From: Roseomonas aeriglobus | Lineage (GTDB): Bacteria; Pseudomonadota; Alphaproteobacteria; Sphingomonadales; Sphingomonadaceae | Length of the DNA: 64,000 nt | Direction of reading: 5' to 3' | Assembly (NCBI GenBank): GCA_016937575.1 | Contig: JAFHKN010000002.1 | Coordinates: forward strand, 1,302,001-1,366,000 | Shown: piece by piece, positions 7,836 through 17,150 of the stretch | Layout: each line of letters opens with the position of its first letter | How positions within the stretch are numbered: position 1 is the first letter of the stretch | Notes under the pieces: generated by a model | The model's database searches: none | Told to the model about the DNA's origin: nothing | The model's input: the letters and a program-made list of their open reading frames with translations, nothing else | Program-made: the position numbers and the translations under genes

Positions 7836-10070
7836 ATGGCAACCCTACCCGTCGACCCCATCATCGATGCTCCCTTCGATAGCGCGCTGAGCGAGCGTTA
7901 CCTCGTCTACGCCCTGTCGACGATCACGGCGCGATCGCTACCGGACGTGCGCGACGGGCTGAAGCCTGTGCACCGTCGCCTGTTATGGGCGATGCGGCTG
8001 CTGCGGCTCGACCCGGCAAGCGGCTACAAGAAGTGCGCGCGCGTCGTCGGCGACGTCATCGGCAAATATCATCCGCACGGCGATCAGTCGGTCTATGACG
8101 CGATGGTCCGCCTCGCGCAGACGTTTGCGCTGCGCTATCCGCTGGTCGACGGGCAAGGCAACTTCGGCAATATCGACGGTGATAACGCCGCGGCCTATCG
8201 CTATACCGAGGCGCGGCTGACGCAGGTTGCGATCGACCTGATGGCGGGCCTGGACGAGGACGCCACCGATTTTCGCCCGACCTATAACGGCGAGGAGCAG
8301 GAGCCGGAGCTGTTCCCAGGCCTGTTCCCCAACCTGCTGGCGAATGGCGCGGCCGGCATTGCCGTCGGCATGGCGACGAGCATCCCGCCGCACAATGCTG
8401 CGGAGCTGATCGACGCGGCGGTGGCATTGATCGACAATCCGCAGGCCAACGTCCTCGATCATGTGAAGGGCCCGGACTTTCCGACCGGCGGCCTGGTTGT
8501 CGACAGCCCCGCGGCAATCGCAGAAGCCTATGCCACCGGCCGCGGCGGTTTTCGCGTGCGCGCGCGAATCGCCGTCGAGCGTGAAAAGGGCGGCGGCTGG
8601 TATCTGGTGGTCAGCGAAATCCCCTACGGCGTGCAGAAGGGCAAGCTGATCGAGGGCATCGCTGCGCTCATCAACGAAAAGAAATTGCCGATCCTCGGCG
8701 ACGTCCGCGACGAGAGCGACGAGGAAGTGCGCATCGTCATCGAACCGCGCGCCCGCACGGTAGACCCGGAAACGCTGACCGAGAGCCTGTATCGCCTGAC
8801 CGACCTCGAAACGCGGGTGCCGCTCAACCTCAACGTGCTCGACAAGACGCGCACGCCGCGGGTGATGTCGCTCAGCGAGGCACTGTCGGCTTGGGTCGAA
8901 CATCAGTTCGTCGTGCTGCGTCGCCGGTCCGAACACCGATTGCAGAAGATCGCCGATCGTCTGGAATTGCTGGGCGGTTACATCATCGCCTACCTCAACC
9001 TCGACCGCGTGATCGAGATCATCCGGACCGAGGACGAACCCAAGCCGGTGATGATGGCTGAATTCGCGCTGACCGATCGGCAGGCCGAAGCGATCCTCAA
9101 CATGCGGCTGCGCAGCTTGCGCAAGCTAGAGGAGATGGAACTGGTCCGCGAGCGCGATGCGCTGACGAAGGAACAGGGCGAGCTGCAGACCCTGTTGTCG
9201 TCCGACGCGCGCCAGCGGACGCGGTTGAAGCGCGACCTCGGCAAGATACACGACCGGTATGGACCGGAAACCGCACTGGGCGCGCGGCGGACGACGATTG
9301 CGGAGGCCGCCCCGACGCGGATCATCCCGCTCGAGGCGATGATCGAACGCGAGCCGATCACCGTCATCCTGTCTCAACGTGGCTGGATCCGCGCGATGAA
9401 GGGGCATGTCGATCTGGCGTCGGCGGAGACCATGAAATTCAAGGAGGGCGATGGCCCCGCCTTCGCCTTTCACGCGCAGACGACCGACAAGCTGCTGCTC
9501 GCGGCGGCGACGGGGCGGTTCTATACCTTGGCCGCCGACAAGCTGCCGGGCGGTCGCGGATTCGGCGAGCCGGTGCGGCTGATGATCGACCTGGACGGCA
9601 GCGTACAGATCATCGCCTTCCTGCGTGCATCGTCGGCGGAGCGGCTGCTGATTGCGGCCACCGACGGGCGCGGCTTCCTGATCAAGACCGCCGACACGAT
9701 CGCCGAGACGCGCAAGGGCAAGACGGTGATGACACCGCGCACCGGCGCGATGCTGTCGCTGGTGAAGCCCGTCCATCCTGACGACGATTACGTCGCGGCG
9801 ATCGGCGACAATCGCAAGATGCTCGTCTTCCCGATCAGCGAACTGGCCGAGCTGTCACGCGGGCAGGGCGTGCAACTGCAGCGCTACCGCGACGGCGGCT
9901 TGTCCGATGCGATCACCTTCCGGTTCGACAAGGGACTGACGTGGGCGATGGGCGGCGATGCCGGGCGCATGCGGACCGAAAGCGACCTGACGCCGTGGCG
10001 CGCGGCGCGCGGCGCGGCGGGGCGCATGCCGCCGACGGGCTTCCCCCGCGACAACCGGTTTCAAACTTGA
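7836..10070 (+). CDS. parC: DNA topoisomerase IV subunit A
   Basis: 744-residue type IIA topoisomerase subunit that cleaves and rejoins DNA and with ParE decatenates replicated chromosomes. The N-terminal breakage-reunion domain carries [10 protein letters not shown] and the catalytic [10 protein letters not shown] with Tyr123. The C-terminal part is short, as in ParC rather than GyrA. The quinolone-determining segment reads [10 protein letters not shown], with Gln84 at the site equivalent to GyrA Ser83 of E. coli. No clear ribosome site precedes the ATG, but the start matches the family N-terminus. parE is not in the window. Confidence 0.95.
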   Translation: MATLPVDPIIDAPFDSALSERYLVYALSTITARSLPDVRDGLKPVHRRLLWAMRLLRLDPASGYKKCARVVGDVIGKYHPHGDQSVYDAMVRLAQTFALRYPLVDGQGNFGNIDGDNAAAYRYTEARLTQVAIDLMAGLDEDATDFRPTYNGEEQEPELFPGLFPNLLANGAAGIAVGMATSIPPHNAAELIDAAVALIDNPQANVLDHVKGPDFPTGGLVVDSPAAIAEAYATGRGGFRVRARIAVEREKGGGWYLVVSEIPYGVQKGKLIEGIAALINEKKLPILGDVRDESDEEVRIVIEPRARTVDPETLTESLYRLTDLETRVPLNLNVLDKTRTPRVMSLSEALSAWVEHQFVVLRRRSEHRLQKIADRLELLGGYIIAYLNLDRVIEIIRTEDEPKPVMMAEFALTDRQAEAILNMRLRSLRKLEEMELVRERDALTKEQGELQTLLSSDARQRTRLKRDLGKIHDRYGPETALGARRTTIAEAAPTRIIPLEAMIEREPITVILSQRGWIRAMKGHVDLASAETMKFKEGDGPAFAFHAQTTDKLLLAAATGRFYTLAADKLPGGRGFGEPVRLMIDLDGSVQIIAFLRASSAERLLIAATDGRGFLIKTADTIAETRKGKTVMTPRTGAMLSLVKPVHPDDDYVAAIGDNRKMLVFPISELAELSRGQGVQLQRYRDGGLSDAITFRFDKGLTWAMGGDAGRMRTESDLTPWRAARGAAGRMPPTGFPRDNRFQT

Positions 10071-10125
10071 TCCACTTTGGCCTGCTTTAGGGCGCCTTAA
10101 CTAGTCAGGGTTAGTCCGGCGGGCG

Positions 10126-11841
10126 ATGCTCTTCCGCAAGGCGCGTGCGCCCAGCCTTTCCGATGCCGTGCCAGCGCCTGACGCCGGGGCGTCGACCTGT
10201 GCACAGGGCCCGGCATGGCCGCCAGATTGCATCGATCTTTCCCCCGTTCCCGTCGCGATCGTCAGCTTTCGCGGGGGCGCCGTGACCTTCGACGCGGTCA
10301 ATCGTCGCTTTCGCCAGGCCGGGCTGGGTGCGGTCGCCGCCGAATCGCCGGTCGTTCAACTGCTGGGCGGCCGGATCGCCGCCTTTCTCGAATCGGATGC
10401 GCTCGAACAAGAATTCAGCTGGCAGTTCGGCGAGGCGATCGATGCCCGTTACTTCCGCGTAATGCTCGCTCGCCGCGCGACTGCGCGGGGGACGGGACGC
10501 TGCCTGATCAGTCTGGTCGACCAGACGCCCGAGCAACGCACGGAAACCAGCCTGCGCCGCGAGATGCAGTCCGACAGCCTGACCGGACTGCCGAACCGGG
10601 CTGGCTTCGAGGATCTGATCGACAGCCATGTAACCACGGCGAACGCCCGATCGCACGCGGTGATGATCGTGAACCTTGCGCGGTTCAGTCGCGTCAATGC
10701 CTGCATGGGCTCGCTGGCCGGCGACGAATTGCTCATCTCGGTCGCGCGCCGGATCAAGGGCGCCTTGCGCGGGCGCGACATGCTGGCGCGAATCGGCGGC
10801 GACGAATTCGCGGTGCTTATCGAAACCGACGATGCGATGTCGGATGCGATGAACGTCGCGCGCCGGTTCCATGCCGCACTCTCAACCCCGTTCCGCCTGT
10901 CGGACTTTGAAATTCGCGTCGACTGCTCGATCGGCATCGCACTGGGCGTCGATGAGATCGTCGCGCCCGAGGACCTGATCCGCCACGCGCAATTCGCGGT
11001 GAAGCGCGCGAAGCAGACCGGACAGGTCGAGGTGTACAGTCGGACGTCCTACGACGTCGTTCGCACGCAGTTCGGGATCGAAACGCGGCTGCGGCGCGCG
11101 ATCGAGAATGGCGAGATGACGCTCGCCTTCCAGCCGATCTGCGATCTGTCGACCGGGCGCATCGTATCGTTCGAATCGCTCGCGCGCTGGTCGCCCGACG
11201 GCGTTGCGATCTCGCCGAGCGAATTCATCCCGGTGGCGGAGGAAAGCGGGCTGATCCTTCCGCTCGGTCGCTGGGCGGCGGACGCCGCGGCGCAGGCGAT
11301 TGCCGATTGGGATCATCGGGCGGGGCGGCACTGCGGGGTCAACGTCGCGGTCAACGTGTCCGCGATCCAGCTCCAGCGCGACGACGTGCCGATGATGGTA
11401 CGGCGCGCACTCGACACGCACGGTGTCGACGGCAACCGCTTCACGCTGGAACTGACCGAAAGCGCGATCATCGGCGATCACGACCGGATTTCGGACACGC
11501 TGAAGGCGTTGAAGGAGCTGGATACCCGGCTGGCCATGGACGATTTCGGCACCGGCTATTCCAACCTGGCGTATCTCCAGCGCCTGCCGATCGACGTCCT
11601 GAAGATCGACCGTAGCTTCATCTCCGGCATGCTTGCCGATCGCGACAAGGTGGCGATCGTCCGCGCGATCCTGAGCCTCGCGCAGGCGCTGGGCATGAAG
11701 ACGACTGCGGAAGGGGTGGAAAGCAACGAACTGGCCCAGACGCTGGCGGCGCTCGGTTGCACCTACGGCCAGGGCTTCCTCTACTCGCGCCCGGTCGACA
11801 GCGATGAGGCGTTCCGGTTGCTCGCCGCCGACAAGGCGTGA
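10126..11841 (+). CDS. GGDEF-EAL cyclic di-GMP turnover protein
   Basis: 571-residue cytoplasmic protein. Residues about 38-135 look like a PAS-type sensor; a GGDEF domain follows with an intact motif at 224-228 and an RxxD inhibitory site at 215-218; then an EAL domain with ESL at 350-352, DDFGTGYS, KIDRSF and AEGVES. Both the cyclase and phosphodiesterase active sites look complete, so it could make or degrade cyclic di-GMP depending on its signal. No membrane segment is seen. Its 3' end overlaps the convergent CCA-transferase gene by 61 bp. Confidence 0.93.
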   Translation: MLFRKARAPSLSDAVPAPDAGASTCAQGPAWPPDCIDLSPVPVAIVSFRGGAVTFDAVNRRFRQAGLGAVAAESPVVQLLGGRIAAFLESDALEQEFSWQFGEAIDARYFRVMLARRATARGTGRCLISLVDQTPEQRTETSLRREMQSDSLTGLPNRAGFEDLIDSHVTTANARSHAVMIVNLARFSRVNACMGSLAGDELLISVARRIKGALRGRDMLARIGGDEFAVLIETDDAMSDAMNVARRFHAALSTPFRLSDFEIRVDCSIGIALGVDEIVAPEDLIRHAQFAVKRAKQTGQVEVYSRTSYDVVRTQFGIETRLRRAIENGEMTLAFQPICDLSTGRIVSFESLARWSPDGVAISPSEFIPVAEESGLILPLGRWAADAAAQAIADWDHRAGRHCGVNVAVNVSAIQLQRDDVPMMVRRALDTHGVDGNRFTLELTESAIIGDHDRISDTLKALKELDTRLAMDDFGTGYSNLAYLQRLPIDVLKIDRSFISGMLADRDKVAIVRAILSLAQALGMKTTAEGVESNELAQTLAALGCTYGQGFLYSRPVDSDEAFRLLAADKA

Positions 11842-12992
11842 GCGACCGCGGCATCGACGATCGCATCGACGTCGTCGGGGAAACCTTCGGCGATCCACCG
11901 ATCCTCGATCGCGCGTAACGTGCGGGCAACGTCGGGCCCCTTGCCGATACCGCGCGCAACGATCGCGCCGCCCGATACGGGCAGCCGCGGCGGCATCCAT
12001 TCAGTCGGGAAGCGCGCATCGGCGCCCGCCAGCAGCAGCCGGTCGCGCGCGCTCTCAAGACCGACGCGATAGGCGAGCGCGCGCGGGCCTTCGTCACCGG
12101 CGCCCAGGCCGGCCGCCTCCAGCCGCTTGCGCTCCGCATTCGACAGCTTCAGTCGTGCGCCGACCTCGATCGCCGCGTCAGGGCCGATCAGGGCCGCGAG
12201 GCGGCGGATCGAATCGGCGCCGATGCCCTGTGCCGCCTCGGCATCGGCGAGCGCTGCCAGGCGGGCGACACCGGCTTGGCCGATTTCGGGCAGAACGGGG
12301 CGGAAGATACCACGGTCGAGCATCAGCCGCACGACCCGCACCGCGTCGCGCGCGACGAGCAACTTCAGCACTTCGTCGCGGATACGTTCGCGCGACAGCG
12401 CCATCAGATCGTTGGCGCGCTCGGTGCAGGCGTCCAGCCCCTCTGCGTCGGGGGTGTCGCCGAAGCGGGCGAGAAAGCGGAAGAAGCGCAGAATGCGGAG
12501 ATGATCCTCGGCAATCCGCTGGCGCGCGTCGCCGATGAAGCGGATATGGCGTGCCTTCAGGTCGGCGAGACCGCCGAAATAATCGAACACCTCGCCCGTC
12601 TGTGGATCGGCGTAGAGTGCGTTCATCGTGAAGTCGCGGCGGGCGGCATCCTCGCGCCAGTCGTCGGTAAAGGCGACGACCGCGTGGCGACCGTCGGTCG
12701 AGACGTCGCGGCGCAGCGTCGTGACCTCGACCGGACCGCTTGCGATGACCGCAGTGATCGTGCCGTGAGCGAGGCCCGTCGGCACTGCCTTGATCCTTGC
12801 GCGGCGGAGCGCGTGCATCACCTGCTCCGGATCATGCCGTGTCGCGATATCGAGATCCGCCACCGGCAGGCCGAGCAGAGCGTCGCGCACAGCGCCGCCG
12901 ACGAAGCGCGCATCCTGGCCACCGCCGAGCGCGTCGATCAGCGTGTCGAGCCCGGCGCGCTGGCGCCAGTCGGTGGGGGGAAGGGTCACCAT
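11781..12992 (-). CDS. CCA tRNA nucleotidyltransferase
   Basis: 403-residue class II polymerase that adds or repairs the CCA end of tRNAs. Visible motifs: FVGGAVRDALLG, the metal-binding DLDIA, the RRDFTMNAL segment, and an EDHLRILRFFRFLARF helix, all as in bacterial enzymes. No HD domain is evident. The start at 12992 (MVTLPP) overlaps the stop of the Nudix gene by 7 nt, giving translational coupling with it. At least two tRNA genes here already encode CCA, so repair may be the main use. The 3' end overlaps the convergent GGDEF-EAL gene. Confidence 0.93.
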   Translation of the reverse strand: MVTLPPTDWRQRAGLDTLIDALGGGQDARFVGGAVRDALLGLPVADLDIATRHDPEQVMHALRRARIKAVPTGLAHGTITAVIASGPVEVTTLRRDVSTDGRHAVVAFTDDWREDAARRDFTMNALYADPQTGEVFDYFGGLADLKARHIRFIGDARQRIAEDHLRILRFFRFLARFGDTPDAEGLDACTERANDLMALSRERIRDEVLKLLVARDAVRVVRLMLDRGIFRPVLPEIGQAGVARLAALADAEAAQGIGADSIRRLAALIGPDAAIEVGARLKLSNAERKRLEAAGLGAGDEGPRALAYRVGLESARDRLLLAGADARFPTEWMPPRLPVSGGAIVARGIGKGPDVARTLRAIEDRWIAEGFPDDVDAIVDAAVAHALSAASNRNASSLSTGRE

Positions 12993-13582
12993 TTCAGTTG
13001 CTTCGACAGATTGACGAGCATCGCCGCGGTCGCGCCCCAGATGGTCTCGCCCTGCCAGTCGATGCGAATGTAATGCCGCTCGCGCCCTTTCCACATCGCG
13101 GTTTCCGCGTGGTGGTTGGCAGGATCGAGGACATAGGCGAGCGGCGCTTCGAACACGGCGGCAACTTCGGCCTCCGACGGTCTCAGCGGCAGGTCGGGAG
13201 GGATGACGCCGATGACGGGAGTCACGCTGTATCCGGTGCCGGTGCGGTACGGCGCAACGGCACCGACGACCGTCACCATATCGGGGGGCAGGTCGATCTC
13301 CTCACGTGCTTCGCGCACTGCCGCGGCAACGGCATCCGCATCCTCCGGGTCGATCCGGCCGCCGGGGAACGCCACCTGCCCCGCATGTGCGCGCAGCGTT
13401 TCGGTCCGGCGGGTGAACAGAACACCCGGTTCGGCTCGGTCGGTCACGGCGACCAGCACCGCGGCCTGGGTCGCGGGTGGTGCACCCTCCAGTTCGAGGG
13501 CGCTCAGGTCGCCGGTCAGCAATTCGAGCGCATCGCGGGACCCCGCGTCGAGCGCGGCCCGGAGCCGATCGGCAAGCGTCAT
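12986..13582 (-). CDS. CoA pyrophosphatase (Nudix hydrolase)
   Basis: 198-residue Nudix enzyme of the CoA-pyrophosphatase group (NudL/YeaB type), which splits CoA into adenosine bisphosphate and phosphopantetheine. The group signature RTETLRAHAGQVAFPGG leads straight into the Nudix box with the catalytic REAREEI core. The ATG at 13582 overlaps the stop of the DUF1285 gene (ATGA), and its own stop overlaps the CCA-transferase start, so the three genes form one tight operon. The substrate assignment rests on the signature. Confidence 0.9.
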   Translation of the reverse strand: MTLADRLRAALDAGSRDALELLTGDLSALELEGAPPATQAAVLVAVTDRAEPGVLFTRRTETLRAHAGQVAFPGGRIDPEDADAVAAAVREAREEIDLPPDMVTVVGAVAPYRTGTGYSVTPVIGVIPPDLPLRPSEAEVAAVFEAPLAYVLDPANHHAETAMWKGRERHYIRIDWQGETIWGATAAMLVNLSKQLKW

Positions 13583-14130
13583 GCGGGTTCCAGTGGGAAG
13601 AAAGCGCCGTCGCTCCACACGCCCGGTGGCGTATCTCCGCCCTCGAGCGCGAGGTTGGCGAGATCATAATAGAGCGGCCGGGCGATCAGCGCATCGAGCC
13701 CGCCCCGGATGCGGACGTACGGATGAGGGCCGTCCGCCTTAGTGTCAAATCGCAGCGGGTGGTCGGGCCCCGCGATGACCAGGTCGCCGACGTTGGTCTG
13801 GAAGGCGATCCGCCCGTCCGCCACCTTCATCTTCACTGCGACGAAAGGCGCGTCGTCGACCGTGATGTCGAGCTTTTCGGCAGGGTTGACCAGCACATAG
13901 CCGCCGTCCGCTTCGCGCCGCAGGATCGTCGCGAACTTGCGGACCATGTCCCTGCGCCCGATCGGCGAGCCCTGATGATACCATTGCCCGTCGCTGGCGA
14001 TCCGCATCTCGCTGTCGCCGCAATGGCTCGGGTGCCATTTTTCGACCGGGGCGGCAGATTGTGCGGCGATTTGGGCGACGACCTCGTCCATCGACAGCGT
14101 GTCGAGATCGGGGAGCGGCGGCATCGGCAT
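13579..14130 (-). CDS. DUF1285 domain-containing protein
   Basis: 183-residue protein of the DUF1285 family, widespread in alphaproteobacteria and of unknown biochemical role. Typical features are the Cys/His segment HPSHCGDSEMRI near residue 35, DGQWYHQGSPI, and a beta-rich second half ending with the conserved YYDLANLAL and GVWSDGAFF. It heads the operon with the CoA pyrophosphatase and CCA-transferase genes (4-nt overlap with the former). No signal peptide or membrane segment is seen. Confidence 0.88.
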   Translation of the reverse strand: MPMPPLPDLDTLSMDEVVAQIAAQSAAPVEKWHPSHCGDSEMRIASDGQWYHQGSPIGRRDMVRKFATILRREADGGYVLVNPAEKLDITVDDAPFVAVKMKVADGRIAFQTNVGDLVIAGPDHPLRFDTKADGPHPYVRIRGGLDALIARPLYYDLANLALEGGDTPPGVWSDGAFFPLEPA

Positions 14131-14312
14131 GCCCTCCCTTTGGCAAGCTATCGCGGAAGAGGGAAGGGGCAGCGTTCCAAACCACCCGCCGGTCGCGCTG
14201 CACCTGTCCGATCCGGTCCTGCGCGGTTGCCGCAGCCGGGCAGCCGCAGGGCGCTTGGATTAGGCGCGCGCGTCGACGCGCTGGGCACGAACGACCAATG
14301 GGGAACCGTGGC

Positions 14313-14588
14313 TTAAATCTCGTACTCCGGGCGCCATTGCGGTTCTTCATACGCGGGACGTCGAGCGCCGGGTTGGCGGGAAACCATCTTCGAATAGAGC
14401 GCCTTCACCGTATTGCTGCCCGTGCGCTCGAAGAAATTGGGCAGGATCGCATGGACCATGCAGGCGAGGCCACCGGCGATCATCTTCGTGCCGAAGCTCG
14501 ATGCGACGCCGAAATGCTCGACATAGGTCTCGCCGACGCTTTCGGGATGCGCGCGAAACCAGCGGTGCAGAATGCCGTCCTTTGCCAT
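14313..14588 (-). CDS. DUF6356 family protein
   Basis: 91-residue protein resembling the DUF6356 family common in sphingomonads. It has an N-terminal WFRAHPESVGETYVEHF motif, a central hydrophobic stretch (residues about 35-52, TKMIAGGLACMVHAILPNFF) that could be one membrane segment, and a basic Pro-rich tail. Function is unknown. The 180 bases upstream to the DUF1285 gene show no other gene. Confidence 0.75.
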   Translation of the reverse strand: MAKDGILHRWFRAHPESVGETYVEHFGVASSFGTKMIAGGLACMVHAILPNFFERTGSNTVKALYSKMVSRQPGARRPAYEEPQWRPEYEI

Positions 14589-14625
14589 GTATCAGGCATA
14601 GCCCAGAAGGCGTGCGAACGAAACC

Positions 14626-14835
14626 TCAGTCGCGTTCCAGCGAGTCGAGAATTCTCCCGCCGGCCATGAAGACGGCGATCGGGCAGACCGCGAACAACAT
14701 CCAGCCGCCGACGCCGGGATAGGCGTCGAGGTAGCGCACCCCGCGTTCGACCGCGCCGACGCCGAGGCCGTAGATTACGAGAAACGCCTCGAACTTGGTC
14801 TTGATCGTGAAAAGGCGGGTGACGCGGGACCACAT
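14626..14835 (-). CDS. Small two-helix membrane protein, hypothetical
   Basis: 69-residue protein with two predicted membrane segments (about residues 17-33 and 43-60) joined by a short loop with VERGVRYLDAYPG. It starts MWSRVTRLF. No family with a known role is recognised, though similar short proteins occur near DUF6356 genes in related bacteria. It lies 37 nt upstream of the DUF6356 gene on the same strand and is probably co-transcribed with it. Confidence 0.65.
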   Translation of the reverse strand: MWSRVTRLFTIKTKFEAFLVIYGLGVGAVERGVRYLDAYPGVGGWMLFAVCPIAVFMAGGRILDSLERD

Positions 14836-14901
14836 GGTCGAGCAGGACGCAAAGACCGGGCCAACCGCTGAAATCCGTTAATCCGGCGTGAAGCGACGTG
14901 G

Positions 14902-16152
14902 TTAACTGTCAAGTAATCCGACAGTGTCGAGCGTCTCGAACAGTGCGCGGCGGGCATCCTCGATCTGACGGACGAGCGCCGGGTCGCCGATCGCGTCGTG
15001 CGGGATCGCCTCCGGCCACAGGGTCCGCACCACGTCGGCAATGCGGTCGAGCTTGGCAGCATCGACCAGAAAACGCGGATCGACGGTTGCGGGGTCGGCG
15101 ACGACGCGCAGACGCAGACAGGCGGGGCCGCCACCGTTCGCCATCGATTCGCGAACGTCGACCACCTCGACCCGACGGATCGGGCCATTGCCCGCCAGAT
15201 GCGCCTGCAGCCACGCCCAGACGGACGGCGTATCGCGCGCCTCGCCAGGGACGATCAATGCCATGCTGCCGCCCGGCAAGGTCACCAGTTGCGCGTTGAA
15301 AAGATAGGAAGAGATCGCGTCGACCAGGCTGACCGCGGCAGCCGGCACCTCGACGATCTCGACCTCGGGCAGGCGGGTGCGCAGATCGGCATATAGCCGC
15401 TCGCGGTCCTCGAACGCCTGTTCGTGCGCGAACAGCACGCGTTCGTTGGCCACGGCGACGACGTCGTTGTGGAACGCCCCGGCTGCGATCGCGGCATCGG
15501 ATTGGCGAGCGAAGATGGCGTCGGCAACGCCGTGACGACGCGCAATGGCTTCGCTCGCGTCGCGGTGCTGGCGCGCGGGAAAGGGACCGCCGGCGACGCC
15601 GTAGACGAAGACCTCGACGCCAGGCGCGCCATGCTCGGCGCACAGCCGCATGTGATTGGCGGCGCCTTCGTCCCCAAACGGCGGCGGGACGGGTGCGTGG
15701 ACCGCGAAGGCGGGGTCGGCGAATGCCATCCGCAGCTGCGCCAGGGTCGCCGGCCATTCGTGGCTGCGATGCGGCATGGTGCCTAGGTTGGCGACGCTCA
15801 GGTGGCAGCGCCCGTCTGCAGTATCGGGCGCGGGCGACACCGTCGCCGCATTTGCCGCCCACATTGCCGATGCGGACAGCGCCTGCGCCCGAAGATGCGC
15901 GGGCGCGCCGGCAAAATCGGTCGCAAGGCTTCCTAGCCAGCGGTGGTCGGGCCGCGGGTGGGGCAGCAGGATGCCCTGGGTCAGCCCGAGCGCGAGGTTC
16001 GCCCGCATCTTTTCGATGCCTTGCAACGCCGCGGCGCGCGGGTGGGCGGTGGCACCCGCATTTTTGGTCGCGGCGAGGTTGCCGGGGCTCAGTCCCGCAT
16101 AATTGTGGCTCGGCCCGACGATCCCGTCGAAGTTGATCTCGACCAGAGCCAT
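14902..16152 (-). CDS. astB: N-succinylarginine dihydrolase
   Basis: 416-residue enzyme of the arginine succinyltransferase pathway; it hydrolyses N2-succinylarginine to N2-succinylornithine, CO2 and ammonia. The N-terminus (EINFDGIVGPSHNYAGLS) and the late motif MANGGGPACLRLRV with the catalytic Cys are diagnostic. FHNDVVAVAN carries a catalytic His. Its ATG overlaps the astA stop by one base (TGATG), so the two are translationally coupled. Confidence 0.96.
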   Translation of the reverse strand: MALVEINFDGIVGPSHNYAGLSPGNLAATKNAGATAHPRAAALQGIEKMRANLALGLTQGILLPHPRPDHRWLGSLATDFAGAPAHLRAQALSASAMWAANAATVSPAPDTADGRCHLSVANLGTMPHRSHEWPATLAQLRMAFADPAFAVHAPVPPPFGDEGAANHMRLCAEHGAPGVEVFVYGVAGGPFPARQHRDASEAIARRHGVADAIFARQSDAAIAAGAFHNDVVAVANERVLFAHEQAFEDRERLYADLRTRLPEVEIVEVPAAAVSLVDAISSYLFNAQLVTLPGGSMALIVPGEARDTPSVWAWLQAHLAGNGPIRRVEVVDVRESMANGGGPACLRLRVVADPATVDPRFLVDAAKLDRIADVVRTLWPEAIPHDAIGDPALVRQIEDARRALFETLDTVGLLDS

Positions 16153-17150
16153 CAGCGCTCGACCTGCGTGAGGACGTCACCCACCGACACGCCGAGCGCC
16201 GCGGCACTCGCCTGATCGATCGTACCGTCGCCGACCTCGCCCAGCGTCACGCGGAAATCGCGCAGGCGTCCGGTGGCGATCAGCGAAGGCTCGCCGCCTT
16301 CGGCGACACCGGTAAGCTCGAAATCGCGCGCCTCGCGCACCGTTTTCACGCTGTCGATGCGCGCCGTCATCGTCGGGCCCCCATCGAAGATGTCGATGTA
16401 ATTCTCGAACGCAAAGCCTTCATTTTCCAGCATCCGCATCGCCGCGCGCCCCGACGGGTGGGGCAGGCCGATGACGCTGCGCGCGCTTTCGGGCAACATC
16501 GCGACATAGACCGGATGCTTGGGCATCAGGTCGGCGATGAACTGGTTGCCGTGGATCGCGTTGAACTGGTCCGCCTCCTGGAAATTCATGCCGAAGAATC
16601 GCCCGGCGACGCCGTCCCAGAAAGGGGACCCGCCGGCTTCGTCGATGATTCCGCGCAACTCCGCCAGGACACGGTCGCCGAAGCGCCGGCGGTGGTTGCG
16701 GATGAACAGATAACGGCTGCGCGCAAGCAGTAGGCCGAGGCCGCCGGCGCGCTCGCCCGGGTGCAGGAACAGCCCGCCGACTTCGCTCGCGCCGCCCAGG
16801 TCGTTGACCAGGTTCAGGATTTCCGCGCTGAACGTGCGGCCGAGTTCCTCGCTGCGCTTCGTGATCGTGCCGATGCGGTAGCTGTAGAAGGGCCAGCGCT
16901 GGCCGACCTGCGGGAAGATCTGGCAGGTGCCGCGGACATCGCCGGTTTCGAGATTTTCGAGGACCAGGACGAACAGCTCATCCTCGATGGTGTCGCCGTC
17001 GCGGTCGAAAGCAGCGTGGCTACGATCGAGCTTTGCCCGCAGTGCTGCCTTTTCCGGCGGTAGGTTGGTGAAGCCCCCTCCGGTCAGCTTCGCCATTTCG
17101 TAAAGCGGTTGCAGGTCGGAATCGCGCGCGGCGCGGATGACGAAACTCAC
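16152..17150 (-). CDS. astA: Arginine N-succinyltransferase
   Basis: 332-residue acyltransferase that catalyses the first step of arginine catabolism by the AST route, transferring succinyl from succinyl-CoA to arginine. The GNAT-like N-terminus MSFVIRAARDSDLQPLYEMA and the central SEVGGLFLHPGER region match AstA. It starts with GTG at 17150, which overlaps the stop of the M20 gene (GTGA). With a single subunit type it should form the homo-oligomer known from gammaproteobacteria. Confidence 0.95.
   Translation of the reverse strand: MSFVIRAARDSDLQPLYEMAKLTGGGFTNLPPEKAALRAKLDRSHAAFDRDGDTIEDELFVLVLENLETGDVRGTCQIFPQVGQRWPFYSYRIGTITKRSEELGRTFSAEILNLVNDLGGASEVGGLFLHPGERAGGLGLLLARSRYLFIRNHRRRFGDRVLAELRGIIDEAGGSPFWDGVAGRFFGMNFQEADQFNAIHGNQFIADLMPKHPVYVAMLPESARSVIGLPHPSGRAAMRMLENEGFAFENYIDIFDGGPTMTARIDSVKTVREARDFELTGVAEGGEPSLIATGRLRDFRVTLGEVGDGTIDQASAAALGVSVGDVLTQVER

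Noticed and set aside
10094..10112. TTAAC...GTTAG motif before the GGDEF-EAL gene considered as a CtrA box
   Set aside because: The half-sites are 9 bases apart and the second is GTTAG, so it does not fit TTAA-N7-TTAA.
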